A DNA stretch of 64,000 bases from Sinotaia quadrata (GCA_028829895.1 CM054178.1:107658558-107722557); one strand, 5' to 3'; positions 1-12,949 are shown, counted from the first letter of the stretch. Notes: generated by a model not told the origin, from the sequence alone. Numbers and translations: made by a program.

Positions 1-1717
1 CTTCTAGACTCACGTAACTTTGATGCAATGAAGTGCAGCTGAAGAATATCTTCGCATAAAGAGATATCTACCTCTTTATCCTGGGGTTTATGGATTATTT
101 TCTGAACATCGTTGTAAGACAATCGATACCTGGATTTGATGTAAGATTTTTTAACCTCGGGAACGATCTCTTTCACAAGTTTGCCACTTTTATCAAAGTA
201 GAAAAAGACGGATAATGTCAACCTTATCTCGTTAGGTATCAAACTGCATTTCTCTTCACTCAGAGGTTCCGGAAGCATGTTGCGTGCATTACGATGGAAC
301 GGGTAGAAAGTGACGGCTCTCTTTTGGGCTTCCAGGTCAGTTGGTGTCCCTTTCTTGACCAAAGCTGCCACATCCGCGATATGGATGCCCACGACAAAAT
401 AACCATCTTTCTTCCAGATGCTAAGAGCGTCGTCGATGTCTTTGGTGACAGGTGAATCAATTGTAAAGATTTGTTCTCTTGTAAGATTTTCCCGTCCCCT
501 TGTATCTGGCGATTCGTTCTGTAAAAGGTCTTTGGTGTGAGTGATTGCAGATCTTGGGTAGAATGTTGGCACCTTCTGTTGCAAACAGAGTACTTCTAGT
601 CCTCCTTCATAATCTTTGCCTCCAATGTGCACGTGCAACACAACTCCAAGAGGATACATGAACTGGTTCCTCCACGAAATAATGGCCACCTGAAACACAT
701 GCTGTTCACGCTTGTCCAGATCAATATTTACAAAGCTCTTGAAGTGAACTTTACCATTGGAGTCTATTTCATTGACCTCAATGCGATTCCTGGCTAGAGC
801 TGGTAAGGTGTCCTTTGCTGAGTAATTGTTAACGTGAATTTTAGGCACAGTCTTGCACAGAGGCCTCATTAGATTGCCGTCTTTGTCGTCCAGGGTGCAC
901 AGAAGTATCGGATGCTCCACATCATTGTATCGGTTTCTCTTCAACAGTCCTATGACGTGGCCATATGCTTGTTTTTCCACTGTCGTCAAACTAGCGTTCG
1001 ACTTTTTCGTTGTTGTTTGAAGCCCAGAGCTTTGTCCTGGCTCAGCAATCACCTCCACTACAACTTCATCTTCATTATAAGTACGTCCACATTTCCTACG
1101 GCCGGAGATGATGACGTCATGAAAGTCGGTCCTCGGGTCCAACACTTTGGCAATGGAATGGTGCGCAGACATTATCTGTAACTGACAGCGTTTATATATG
1201 CGTGGTTTCTTATTAATGAGTTCTCTGAGGAACCTTGTGTCTGTGTGCAGGTCTTTATAGTACGCTTCACGTTGCTTGCCTGTATCGAAGTCTTTCGTTT
1301 GCTCTTCGGAAATTTCAATTCCTTCGGAAATGTCAACGTCCGGCAGGCATTGCAAGATTCGATCCTCACTCTTTCCGAACCACGTTTCATCGTCGTCTGT
1401 TTTCGGCAGCGCTTCGACCTGCGCAGTGTCCTCGTCTTGGGCTTGGGTAAACAATTTGGCGTTAAAACAGTCAAAATTATAGTCCGTATTATCGCCCCCA
1501 TCATCCTCGCTCTCTTCTTCAGTATCACTCAGAACAGGTAATTTAATGGGGGCAGGTAAAATACAACGAGGCGAGGTGGCGATGTTCGTTTTCAAGGTAT
1601 CTGAAGAAGCTCTCTGCGTACTGCATGGTCTGGTGAACGCTGGTGTAGCTGTCGTAGTTTTATGGTTGTTAGTCGGTTGTCTGTCACTGGACCGTTTTTG
1701 TGGGAACCGCTTCTTAG
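1..1717 (-). CDS. HELZ2: Gene A giant exon: acidic linker and start of RNB domain
   Basis: The exon begins after a CTTTAG acceptor at 1718-1719, in the same phase as the matching exon of gene B, and stays open to the window edge. It has a basic/Ser-Thr start, an acidic stretch (DTEEESEDDGGDN) and then a block starting [11 protein letters not shown] that matches gene B closely. The RNB signature reads TIDSPVTKDIDDALSIW, with GAC for the second Asp at 438-440, so all four expected metal-ligand Asp residues are present. VVGIHIADVAALV and the LPEPLS..KCSLIPNE block follow, as in DIS3/RNase II relatives. The reading is cut at about LHFIASKLRES. On what is visible this is the catalytically intact paralogue. 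Confidence 0.88.
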
Positions 1718-4700
1718 CTAAAGAAAAGAAAATAATCGCGAAATGAAAACGTAGCTTTATATCTTTGTATTTCTGCTTTATATTAAAATTCAATAATGTT
1801 CATGTTCGTACACCGTTTCTCATTAAAATTAAAGGTTGACACAGGTATGTATCACGACGGAATGTTAACATATCTATGCTAATCGAGTGAATCATTTATA
1901 TTTCATCCGTTATGATAGAATAATCACTCAGTGACAAAAACACATCACTAGATATCAAAATAATAGAAAAGGAAACGTTTCCGAATACATTTAAAATCTA
2001 TTTATTGCAAATGAATATTTGAATGAATTAAAATTATTTATCTGTGTTAGATGTCCTATATTTTGGGCAGACGTTTGAATCTACCCCACCCCCCTTATAA
2101 GTCACGTTTCGTCCCAAACGCTCCGAGCCCTTAACCCCTTATCTAATATTATGTCGTATCATTGACCCTATAGCCCGCTCCACGTAAAATAATACAACAT
2201 ATTAATTTTAAATTACATCTGCAATTCAAGAAATGCCCAGCATAGTATACTATTGAGTACTAAAGTATTAAATATATATTTTCCAAAACAATATCTCTGG
2301 TTCTCTGAAAAATCTAAGGATTCTTGAGCATAGTACAAAAAATACAATGGACACAGGTTTTTAAAACAGAGTGATACATTTTCACTCTTTTTTCAGTACA
2401 ACATGATAATAAAAATGTCATCATATTCAAAGAGTTGTTTGCCTTTTTGAAAAAGAAATAGCGTAACCTGCTATAGTTCAGATTGACTTTAAACTTTTTC
2501 AATATAACTCAGAATGTAAATATCTTTATATGAAATGTCTTCTTATACTTTACTCATCGCTATAGTCTATTACATAAAATGTCTTCTTGTACTTCATTCA
2601 TCGCTGTAGTCTATTACATGAAATGTCTTCTTGTACTTCATTCATCGCTGTAGTCTATTACATGAAATGTCTTCTTATACTTTACTCATCGCTATAGTCT
2701 ATTACATGAAATGTCTTCTTGTACTTCATTCATCGCTATAGTCTATTACATAAAATGTCTTCTTGTACTTCATTCATCGCTGTAGTCTATTACATGAAAT
2801 GTCTTCTTGTACTTCATTCATCGCTATAGTCTATTACATGATCACAATTCTGTTGGATTCCAGGCCAATATGTAAAAAGGTTTCCTTATCCAGGAAAATG
2901 ATTAAATTTAAATTATTTTGACTAGAAGAAAATTATCTCTTTGGTGTAGTTTGAACATTATTACAGTAATGTTAAATATTATCATCTACCTTTTCCTTTA
3001 TACTCATTGGGATCAGGTCGGTCGTTTAGATGAACCTATAGCTCGAAAGCTGTAAAATTTCTAAAATCTTGAAAATGCAGAGAACGCATAGGGTAATCAT
3101 AAATAATATTTTAGAACCAAGTGTTCAATATACTTCCGGTTATCGAGTCAAACCAAAATATAACACTCAACAATTCTTCTATACTGCTTCACGGTAAGGA
3201 GGCCATGAAGCAAAGTGTGCATTTTCGCCATGTGATTAAATATTTTCCAGCTTTTCAAACATTTTCTAAGATTGCAAACATTGTTTTGTGAACAATAAAG
3301 CCATACTTTGTAAATTCATGTTTTATTCCTAAGTAACGATTTATAAAGTTTTACCTTTTAAATACTACAGTCCAAACACAAATCAGCATTTCCATAACAA
3401 ACATCTCCTACAAAAGTTATCTTAATACAAAGGTTTGAGCATTTTGTGGATTACTAAAGAGAAAACAGTTTTGTCGACGTCACATTAAAAAACATATAAT
3501 AAATCATCTCTGTATGATGTCATATATGGGATATATTTCCCACTAAGGGAAATAAATAGTTTTCAATATATGTGTGTGCTTGTGTCCTGTTAAATAAAAG
3601 AAATTAAATGCAAATTTGAAATATATCCCTGAGAAAGTTGGCTATTCGGATGTTCACAAATCATGGCACTTCGTTGAAATCAGATATTTTAGACAATAGC
3701 AGATCGAAAACACCTGTCTTTGAATACATACAATGTTCATGCTGTCTGACACTTTATACAATAGAAAGAGAAATGCTTCAATGAATTGGAATTTTTACGT
3801 CATTTGGCACTCGACTGCTATTGGATATAAAGTAGAGCGAAAATAATGGCTTTAGTGTATTGGAATATTTACGTCATTTGGCACTCGAGTGCTATTGGAT
3901 ATAAAGTAGAGCGAAAATAATGACTTCAGTGTATTGGAATATTTACGTCATTTGGCACTCGAGTGCTATTGGATATAAAGTAGAGCGAAAATAATGACTT
4001 CAGTGTATTGGAATATTTACGTCATTTGGCACTCGAGTGCTATTGGATATAAAGTAGAGCGAAAATAATGACTTCAGTGTATTGGAATATTTACGTCATT
4101 TGGCACTCGAGTGCTATTGGATATAAAGTAGAGCGAAAATAATGACTTCAGTGTATTGGAATATTTACGTCATTTGGCACTTGACTGCTATTGGATATAA
4201 AGTAGAGCGAAAATAATGACTTCAGTGTATTGGAATATTTACGTCGAGTGGCACATGGCTATTATTGGATATAAAGTAGAACGGTATGTGGCTTGAGTGT
4301 TGAAATACTCACGTTGTTCGGGTTTGGGTTTTACAGAGTGACGCTGAACAGCCATTTTTTGTTGATCCGCACAGACCTAAATAAAATCAATATATATACA
4401 ATTCATAGACAGATTGCAACTTATTTATCCCTTTTTACATAACTATTACTTAATTCATTAGGCGTAATCATTCATTGAGATACAGTTGTTTTTTTAAAAA
4501 TCCTTTAAATTGTTCGTACAGTATATCTGGTTCCAAAATTTTTTTTTCTCTGCAGCAAATGTACACCTCTTTCATTTTTACAATTTTCCAATTGCTCCTT
4601 TCCGCTAAATCTCTTTCATGAGCTCTTCCATACTTGCACAAGGTCGCACTCACAAACAGGCTTGTAAAAAAAAAAAGAAAGGGAAAAGTTTGGGTTTTTT

Positions 4701-6116
4701 TGTTCAAGCACTGACCTTGGGTAAATTTACGTTGGTGCCATCCAACCATTCTTCTTGTGGTGCTGCACAAGTACTCCTAATCTGTTGACAGCTTTCGCGA
4801 AGTAAATTGTCTAACTGGTCGATGAGTTCTTGGATTTCGGCTTTCTCGCCCTCATCCTGAAATTCAACATGGCAATAGATATGTGTAAATGATAAGTACT
4901 TTCAAATATTTCGTCTGGTCTAATGATTTTTTTTCAAAAGAATTTAAACATGTTAAAAGCACCTACACTTTTGTCCAATTTACAAACATAGAAATGGCGC
5001 TTAGTGTGAACATTGAACAGGTATTTGTCGCATAGTAATACTAATAATAATAATAATAATGATGATGATAATAATGATAATAATAATAATAATAATGCAT
5101 ACCGTAGACGTTCGAAAAGCATCTCTCGCGTGATCCAATGCTTTGTCATAGTGACCACAGTCCTGTAGTAGTCTGGCGTACACGTGTGTATACTTGACGA
5201 ATAGCGGTCCTGACATATTATCTGTATTTACTGAAAGTCCAAAACATATATTGAAAAACGTTTCTGTTATTTTGCTAATAGGTATGCAAGATTTTGTGAT
5301 AAAATAGTGAAAGTACGATGAAAAATAAACAAACAAAAGCTCCATCAAAATAAATGCAAAACAGTTACTGCTAAAGTATATGAAGACAATTAATAAACTC
5401 AGTAAAATAAATACAAATAGACTTTTTAATCAGCAAAATTCATCTTGTTCGTAAGTTACATCATGTTCTTAAGTTACTTCTTGTCTGTAAAGTAAATCTT
5501 TTAGTAAAATATATCTTGTCTGTAAATTATAACTCTGTAAATAACGTCTTGTCAGTATGGTACATCTCTGTAGAAAAAATTCTTATCAGAAAGGCAGACG
5601 TATTGTTCGTAAAGTACATCTCTGTTATGTATATGCTGATAGTAAAGACTATCTTGTTTGTAGAGTATATCTTGTTTGTAATAGAATACATCTTAACAGC
5701 AAATAAATCTTATCTGTAAAGTAAATCTTTGTAAAGTGCATATTGCCAAGAGACATTTACTTTGTTTAATCCATTTAATCAGCTAGAATAACTTGTCCGC
5801 AAGGTACTTCTTGTGAGTACAACACTTCTAGTTTGTAGGGTACACTTTGTGAGTACAACACTTCCAGTTTGTAGGGTACACTTTGTCTGTAAGCTACATC
5901 ATCAGAAAGGTTCATCCAATTCTTCATTAAAACTTGAAAATTCGTCTGAATGAGTGTTGAGGGTTTGGGAGATAATTAAGTGCGCTTTGTTAGATATAGT
6001 TTTTATAGTTTTTATTTCAGTGTTCACTTAAAAAAAATACGTGCATAAGCTGTGCACGCGTATGTTGATGTGTATGTTTGTGTGTGTATGTGTGTGTTTG
6101 TGTGTGTGTGTGTGTA

Positions 6117-6147
<31 letters not shown>

Positions 6148-9100
6148 ATGTGTGTTTGCATGTAGCGTATGTGCCTAGTACACACTGACCTTCACGGGAT
6201 AGCGTATTGTAGAACGTTTTAGCAAAGTCAAGACGCCCCTGTAGTTAAACGAAAGAAAGAAACCAGTAATCCTCAATGTAAGACAAATTATTTTACTTCT
6301 TGACATAGTGTACAATATTAAGAACGTTCTTGCAAAGTCAAGGTGAACTTGTAGTAAAACAAAACAAAGGAACAAGCAATGTTCAATGTAAAGTAAAATA
6401 TTTTAGTTCTTTACAGTGTGTATATTAGTAAGAACTGTTCGTATATTGTTCTTTTTAATTGCATTTATAACCTGAGAAAATTTATTTCATTGACATTTTT
6501 TTCCTCCAAATTAAACACGCCTTTAGATTTTTAAAAGACAACCAAATTGAAACAATAATATGAGTGAATGAATAAAAGACGACAGTCACTTTCACTTACA
6601 CTTTAATATAAGCCAGTATTTTTAAGAACGAGGAAATTTTATATATGACACTGCTAAGCAGCGATGAAAGTGCTGAGAAAAGCACATCAATAATATTATC
6701 AATTAATTTTTAAAAGACAGATTAAGGGAATTTTCAATTCACGACATTCAACAATATAATACAAAACAATGTTACAGCTCTATACATTACGATAATGTCA
6801 CATTTCTGTTGGTGGTATAGATTAACTGCTAACAACAGATAATGTGAATTTCAAGTTGTAAATAAAATCGGAGTCATTTAAATAATTTTGAAAGACCTGT
6901 TCAAAATCCTTGACGTATACAATGTGAATTTCAAGTTGTAAATAAATACGGAGTCATTTTAAAAATTTTGAAAGATCTGTCCAAACAAACCTGTCCAATG
7001 AGACATGACGCCAACAAAATGTGTAAAGTGATTTTTATTTGTGGACTGGGTAATGGCTGTTGGCGTATGATGATAAGCTGAAGGAAGTGGACAACATTCA
7101 GGCAAATGATAAAGGCGACGAACGGAGACTCACGTTCCAGCCAAAGGGACAACTCCAGCATCACTTGAAGATGATTACTGCAATTCTGGAACAAAATGTT
7201 AATATATAAGAACGTGTGCAAGAACGCTGTCAATAACACTTACATCAACGTCAACCACCACTACCATCGCCACCGTCAATACCACCGCCAACGCAAACGT
7301 CGACAATGAAATCAGCAAAACCAATAACACCACAGCAATAGCCCATAATACCGCCATAATACCATTGGCATAATTATGCTGACAAAAAGGACTGTTGTGT
7401 TTTGCTTTTTCAAATGAAAATGGGCTTAGCGTTATTTAAAGAACACATACCTCCAGGCCTTCAGATCCCTCAAACATAGTGCGCACATGGCAGACTCTGA
7501 CAAGTATGTTTATGCGCTGAAGGCAGATATTGACTTCTTCACATTCAAACGTGCTAACAAGCTGACCATCTGGCCCAATAAATTCCGATGGTGGACGAAA
7601 CACGACCAAACCTGAAATATAAAATAAATTTGATAAACACGCTTGCAAGCTGAATAAAGTGTTTATAATTTCCAGGTTGAGTTTGGGTTTAACATCTACT
7701 TTAAACGCTAAACCACTTATTTCTTACAAATGTAATTTACTCCAGATCTGGAGACAAAAAATGAAATGTGAAGAAATAGTTTCGTTGTTAACGAAAGTTA
7801 GTGAATACATACTGCAGGAGGTTGAATGCACTAATCAATCAATAAACCATGCAATCAGGTAAATGAAGAAACAAAAAAGCAAGCAACGATAGAAACAAGA
7901 AACTAGAGGCCAAGGACTATTCACTTACATCCACGTGTATTCTTCTAACTAGCAATTATGGTCACTCGTTTTCTGTGTTTATACATTTTCTTTTTACTCG
8001 CTTATTTCGGCTCTTTGTTTATCTATCGAAACACAAATACAGCAATGGCATCAGCATCTTGTATTTTTACTAAAACTCACCACAGCACAGGTATAGTAGA
8101 GTCTGGTGTACATCGTATGGGTCTTCGGTAATCTTGTGAGAGAAAACAAACCATTTCGGAATTAAATATTACATTGTAAACTAAACGTTTAACTATTTAT
8201 CCTAAACGTAATCTTATTACATTAAATTGTCATGCACTATGACCAAACCCATTACTTTAAATTATTAGTTGCTTTCTACACCATTAATACGTACTGCTCT
8301 GTAATAAAAGCAATTCACACCACATATATGATAGATTATTCCACAACAAATTTTCGTTACTCTGTGTATGATACAGGTTGTCCTAAAGGCAAAACACTTT
8401 GTAACACATAATAAAGAATGCCCTAAAACTATAAAACGCTATGCACACTAAGTTTAATAAGGTCAAAGAATTTGTACAAGTATTTTTATAGTTTGTTCGT
8501 AGATTACAGTGCTTTGCCCTGCATTTATTATTGTTTGGTACTATAACCAAAAAACACGTTACATGTTTAAGACGTTATTCAGGACCTAAATATTGTTCAC
8601 TACTTCCGCTATACAAAATATATATAGTGCATATATTATGGCTTGTTCTCAGACCAAAATAGTTTGCACATAAGTTATCCAGTGATCAAAACGCCACAAT
8701 ATTTTTTGTCTAATCTGTCCTGTGACAAGAGAAATGTACACTGTATACTGTTCAAGTTCCACTCCATTTTCACTATAGCATCATAGATTATATCTTAAAA
8801 AGTAATAAATTTGACCCTATGAAAATAGTATTTAACTGTATTATATGTCCTAAATAATAACCTCAAGTCAATGCATTATAGTGTGTAAGAGGTGATCTTT
8901 TTGCAATATATTCTAATTTGTCTTGAGCTGATCTTACCTCTGTACATTATAATGTGTCTTGACCTGACCTTACGTCAATATAGTATAATGTGTCCATAGA
9001 GCTGTCCTGATATAAATGTATTATAATATGTCCAAAGAGATTTCCTTATATAAATGTGTTATAATGTGTTACACATTATAATGTGTCCATAGAACTGTCC

Positions 9101-9565
9101 TGTTTTATAATGTGTCTTAAGAGCTGAGATTTAATTATAAATATACATTCATTTATAACCATAATGCACATCTGAGAGTAAGCACTTTTTCGATAATGTA
9201 CCTCTAAATACCAGAAAAACAGTTTACTAGTAAATTTAAAAAATAAAAAACTAGTAAATAAAAATGTTTACTGCTATCTTCTCTGAAGTTTTGCAAGCCC
9301 TCATCAGCACAATCCTTTCTACAGATGTGTCTGCGGAACCTTTGTCTCCATAGCGCTGAGCTAAATTGCGAAGAGTTTCCACCAGTCTTTTAGCAGCAGG
9401 CAGATCAAACCTCTTGTTCTCAATACTCTTTTCGGCCTCTTCAAAGATGGATTCGATCTCACAAGTTAGAGTCTCTATGTCACTGTTTTCTTCATCGGCC
9501 ATCTTCAAATAGGGCTCGATCTCACAAGTTAGAGTCTCTTTGTCACTGTTTTCTTCATCGGCCAT
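1..9565 (-). CDS. HELZ2: HELZ2-like gene A (partial; TPR-like N-terminus plus RNB ribonuclease domain)
   Basis: Partial gene running off the left edge. Exons are 9272-9565 (ATG at 9565), 8081-8132, 7451-7611, 7134-7185, 5103-5230, 4716-4856, 4313-4376 and 1-1717. All introns are GT-AG and the phases join without a stop. Codons 1-276 form a helical N-terminus; residues from about 297 are an acidic linker and then an RNB (RNase II/DIS3-type) domain. HELZ2 in vertebrates is a helicase-exoribonuclease and nuclear-receptor coactivator induced by interferon; an RNA-decay or antiviral role here is inference. The expected helicase half would lie left of base 1. The protein is clearly paralogous to gene B next door. 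An exon missed between 8132 and 9272 is possible, although the frame does not need one. Confidence 0.82.
2535..2841. repeat. 44-bp tandem array, about 7 copies
   Basis: The unit contains ATGTCTTCTTGTACTTCATT and CATCGCTGTAGTCTATTACA. It lies in the gene A intron between exons 1717 and 4313, and copies differ by a few bases. Confidence 0.9.
2842..3780. other. Gene A intron, no feature seen
   Basis: AT-rich intronic sequence between two tandem arrays. No exon, RNA gene or repeat could be supported. Confidence 0.5.
3781..4300. repeat. 74-bp tandem array next to a gene A splice donor, about 7 copies
   Basis: The unit includes TTTACGTCATTTGGCACTCG and CTATTGGATATAAAGTAGAG. The last, most diverged copy merges with the donor of exon 4313-4376 (AAC|GTGAGTATTTC on the minus strand), which aligns with GAC|GTAAATATTCC in each repeat. 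Confidence 0.9.
4313..9565 (-). CDS. Gene A N-terminal exons with TPR-like repeat
   Basis: Seven exons encode an N-terminus absent from gene B. The start codon at 9565 has a good context (AAG before, G after) and an in-frame stop lies upstream. The first exon holds two near-identical 21-codon units, MADEENSD(K/I)ETLTCEIE. Later exons encode LLYLCC..VVFRPP, INILVRVCHVRTM, LQVMLELSLWLEL and then KYTHVYARLLQDCGHYDKAL / DHARDAF, which fits the TPR pattern (G, Y, A, A spacing). HELZ-family proteins often have N-terminal TPRs, so this is a probable protein-interaction module. The last small exon, 4313-4376 (64 nt), equals in length and phase the gene B exon 30978-31041, and both share QK..(R/Q)..H.VK.K. 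Confidence 0.75.
5035..5097. repeat. TAA/TGA trinucleotide microsatellite
   Basis: A run of TAATAA with TGATGA interruptions, directly downstream of the donor of the gene A exon 5103-5230. Confidence 0.9.
5445..5910. repeat. Degenerate ~20-bp tandem repeat
   Basis: Many diverged copies of a CTTGTCTGTAAAGTACATC-like unit inside a gene A intron. Confidence 0.7.
6055..6165. repeat. GT-rich microsatellite
   Basis: Interrupted (GT)n with TATG and TTTG variants. Confidence 0.9.
6210..6435. repeat. Two diverged ~110-bp tandem copies
   Basis: GCAAAGTCAAG...CTTGTAGT-type blocks begin at 6222 and 6332 and continue through AATGTAA. Confidence 0.7.
6841..6990. repeat. Two ~80-bp tandem copies
   Basis: AATGTGAATTTCAAGTTGTA starts at 6841 and again at 6921, each followed by a GGAGTCATTT...TTTTGAAAGA block. 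Confidence 0.85.
7240..7372. repeat. Degenerate ACC/GCC trinucleotide tract
   Basis: Imperfect CCACCG/ACCACC/AATACC triplets between two gene A exons. It has no coding support. Confidence 0.6.
8135..9271. other. First gene A intron with weak internal repetition
   Basis: The part from about 8880 to 9125 holds diverged copies of TATAATGTGTCCATAGAGCT-like sequence, roughly 55-60 bp apart. The rest is featureless AT-rich sequence. Confidence 0.5.
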
Positions 9566-9575
9566 CTTCAAATAA
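9440..9575 (-). repeat. 63-bp in-frame duplication at the gene A start
   Basis: Two near-identical copies (9503-9565 and 9440-9502) each begin with ATGGCCGATGAAGAAAACAG. The matching CTATTTGAAG/CTTATTTGAAG leader shows the unit includes sequence just before the start codon. Confidence 0.92.
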
Positions 9576-12300
9576 GGCTTAGATTTGATTCTTCATATCT
9601 GGCAATCATTTGTTCAAAGTTACATTTAAAGTTAAAGACATAAAAATAGCTAGGTCGAGTAGACACTAAATATACACTTGATACCAAATTGTCATGACTA
9701 AATTCATTAATAACTGGTTTAAGTAAGCAAGCTATTTTTGTTTGATTGTATTATTTTATAGTTATTGTTTCTTTTTCTGTGAAATTAATCTGCTGATTTC
9801 AGCAACCAGTTCAAAACGAAACTTTAAGGGAATGTGGTACTTTCACAGCATTTGTTGACGTGTTTCTCAAACAGCATTAATACGACGGAAAGTCGTTAGA
9901 TTATTTATTATTATTATCCACTTTAATGCGTTTGAACAGATTCTAATGCCCGATCATCTGCAGCAATTCGATCGAAATGTTTAATATTTTTGTTTTAGAG
10001 TGAAAATATCTCTTGCTGCAACAAGCCTAATATTATCCTTTAAGAAAACTATTTTTAAGAAAACAACTGTTAACATGAAGCAGGTCTTTATTGAGAATTT
10101 ATGAACTTTGTCTGGGCCTTTATATTAATAGCAGGGTGTCACTACTAGGCTCACGTTTCAATGGATTTCATTCCATAATCATTTATGCTGACGCATATGA
10201 CTATTTTTAGATTTCTAAAGCGAAAGTGCCGAGCGTAGGATACGAGGAAAATCGTGGTCGCTGTTAAATATGTACTTTACGTTTACTACTGCGCATTTTG
10301 AGGAGCAGTAGCGTTACATCGTCGTAGATATAACATGTCATATTATGTTACGAGTCCTATAACAATAAAAAGTAAATTTCCTCTTCAATATGAAATAGCA
10401 ATTCCATGAAAGTATTGAGAGAAGTACAATGAACACTGTTTTATCATAATAATAATACAGTAAGAGAATCAGATGTAACATGTTGTATTATGGGGAACAT
10501 CCGACGGGGCCGATTTCGTGTAATCAAATGTAGGTCAATTTCAAGATGAATATTGATCTTACGTAGAGCTCTTTCCAGTCCATTAAAGTGCTAATGCATC
10601 ATCATTACTAATGGGGAGCACTTCCTTTCATTCATTAATTATGGGAAACGTTTCCGGCCTGGGCCGATTTCGCGCTGGAGAGGGGGGAGTTTGGCAGGTG
10701 GGGGGGGGAAGGTTGGACCTGCTGGCTAAGTCAACTTTAACTTCGTTATTGAAGAATTTTTCAGGCGTAGAAGGTATCTAAACTGAATGCATCGTTGCTG
10801 TGTGTATTTGTTCTCGTCCGCTGTCGTAGTTAGTTGTGTTGGCTTCTTCTTTCTGGTATTGTTATCTTTGTCTGGTTGTTGCCTTGCTCGGTGGTGGTGT
10901 TTCTGTGAAAGGTCTGAGACTTTCTATAATTAACCTGTCTGTAAGGTGTTCTCTATTCTCCTCCATGTATATGTTTTATCTTCATGATGGATGTTTATTT
11001 TTTATTTATTTATTTTGTATTATTTTGTTATAGTTTCTCTGTGTGGTGATGTTTACATTTGCGCTTGTTATATTGTTCCATAATGTTATTTTATTTTGAT
11101 TAGGTTTTGTATTTAGGTGGACCTTCCAATCATTATTTTAGGTGGCTAGCCCTAGGGCTTGGGAAAACCTTGGACATGGTAGAGCTGTACGACATCATTG
11201 CGGACACAGAATGAATGTAAAAGTGAACAGACCTCCAGGATGCAATAGTATAATGGTATAGGATATATATATCACAATAGTTCACACACCACTTATTTTT
11301 AAATGTATACTTCCATATATATTGACACACAAAAATAAAGGGTATGACATATAAGTCCCGTCCAAAGAAACAAAAACATTGGTTTATAACCTGATACTAG
11401 CCCCCAACTTATACCCGGTTGGTGGATGAGTGGTAACAGTGTGCCAGCACCGGTTTGGGTGGGGATGGGACAGAGGAATAAATTACATATCAAGAACTTG
11501 GGTTGGGTTTCGCACTGGAACCACGGCACCTCTATATATTCTAAATGAAAGCTTATATTAGCTAAGAATGAATATACACCTTTAATGACAAAACATTTAT
11601 CTGAACTGTTTGTCAAACGTTCATGGTTAACAGTTATACATATCTACATGCATTTATAGTTCAACGAGGCTTCACTTATCAGGAGAAGACAACCCTCTGG
11701 CGATAAAGTAGCTCGATATTTGGCTTGGCATAACTTTTGGTAATTCAGGATTGAGGCGATAAAAATATATAAAATAAAATATAAACGACACACTTCTCGA
11801 GGTTTAAGTCACGTGTGCTGTTAATATAGCCGGATAAGAAATCGCCGAATCTAATCCTTTATCCTTGACTGACTCATAACTGTTTTACTAATGTACAATA
11901 CACAACTTATCGTACATGTGTAAAATTTTTAATTAAAGCGACTACTTTTTAAAAAAGCAGATCTATGAAAAGCCGAGTGTTGCTTTCTGCTCTTATCAGT
12001 TGTTATTGTGTGGTAATTAAAATATCATTATGTCGTCCCGTTGTAGAGTTGATTTTTGCTGAAGCGTTATTTTTTTAAAATCCTTTCACAAACGATCGAA
12101 GTGCATAATTAGAGCTAAAAGTGATAGCGTTAGTATTACAGAGGTCATTTTACGCGAAAGCGGCAGAAGCAGGAAGCGCCCCCTACAATCAATCAATTAC
12201 AGAGGTTACTCAAGTTAGATAACTGTATCAAATATACTCGAAACTCTCCATCGAATAATATTAATTTAATAGACTAACATATAGGTAAATAGTTTACTTA
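9576..12300. other. Upstream region of gene A
   Basis: No gene could be supported. It should hold the gene A promoter. Visible elements are an AAGCGAAA site at 10218-10225 (IRF-type AANNGAAA), a 12-bp palindrome GGAAACGTTTCC at 10644-10655, and a G-rich stretch at 10677-10712 with runs of 6 and 9 G. Open stretches near 11.3-11.6 kb on the minus strand have no recognisable product. Confidence 0.4.
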
Positions 12301-12330
12301 ACATTCCGACAGATGGATAGGGAAACACAA

Positions 12331-12370
12331 AGATAGATAGATAGAAAGACAGACAGACAGACAGACAGAC

Positions 12371-12456
<86 letters not shown>
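12331..12456. repeat. Compound GATA/GACA microsatellite
   Basis: GATA repeats, a block of GACA repeats at 12348-12371, then a long pure GATA run. Confidence 0.97.
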
Positions 12457-12949
12457 TAGCTGAGAAGGAGTCTGTACAAATGTCTGTTTACATACCTAGC
12501 GATTATTTTCTTAGCAAATTCAGTGTTTACAGTAATCCAGGTGTATATTCTCTCTCAGTATTAACGCCTTGAGATAAATAATCTGTCAGAATAGTTACTA
12601 CATATACTTTGTAAAAACGTCCGTAACTTGTAATTGAACAAATCACAAATGCACATTTTTCTTTGTTTACCTTTATTTATATACCCGTTATTTGGTCATA
12701 CCCGTCGACATTATGTCAGCATTGAAAATAGAATCCTCGCGCACCCGACTTTCGATCTTCCTCGTTCGGGAAATCAGCGTTCTATTAAATTACCTGACTA
12801 TTCTTCAAGAACGAAACTTGATCTTGACACACTTAAGGCTAGTTGCCTTGAAAAGAAATAAACTATTTAAGGAACTTAACAACTAGCTAATTTACCGCAG
12901 TTGTTTCTTGAAATGTAACTGTCAACCTCCTCGTTATCTTGTACAAACT

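Noticed and set aside
1172..1541. Open frames of about 100 codons on both strands over the gene A RNB exon
   Set aside because: The frame matching gene B explains this sequence; the others are shadows.
5001..5348. Poly-Ile extension of the gene A exon
   Set aside because: It reads through a good donor at 5102 into the TAA microsatellite.
7177..7185. Acceptor at 7178-7179 for the gene A exon 7134-7185
   Set aside because: It would start the exon with TAA in the required phase. The upstream AG at 7186-7187 keeps the frame.
12294..12479. Open frames of repeated YLSI
   Set aside because: Translation of GATA/ATCT repeats; also at 16.7, 30.7 and 32.9 kb.
12634..12886. Two overlapping plus-strand frames of 64-75 codons
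   Set aside because: No family resemblance, no splice partner and AT-rich composition.
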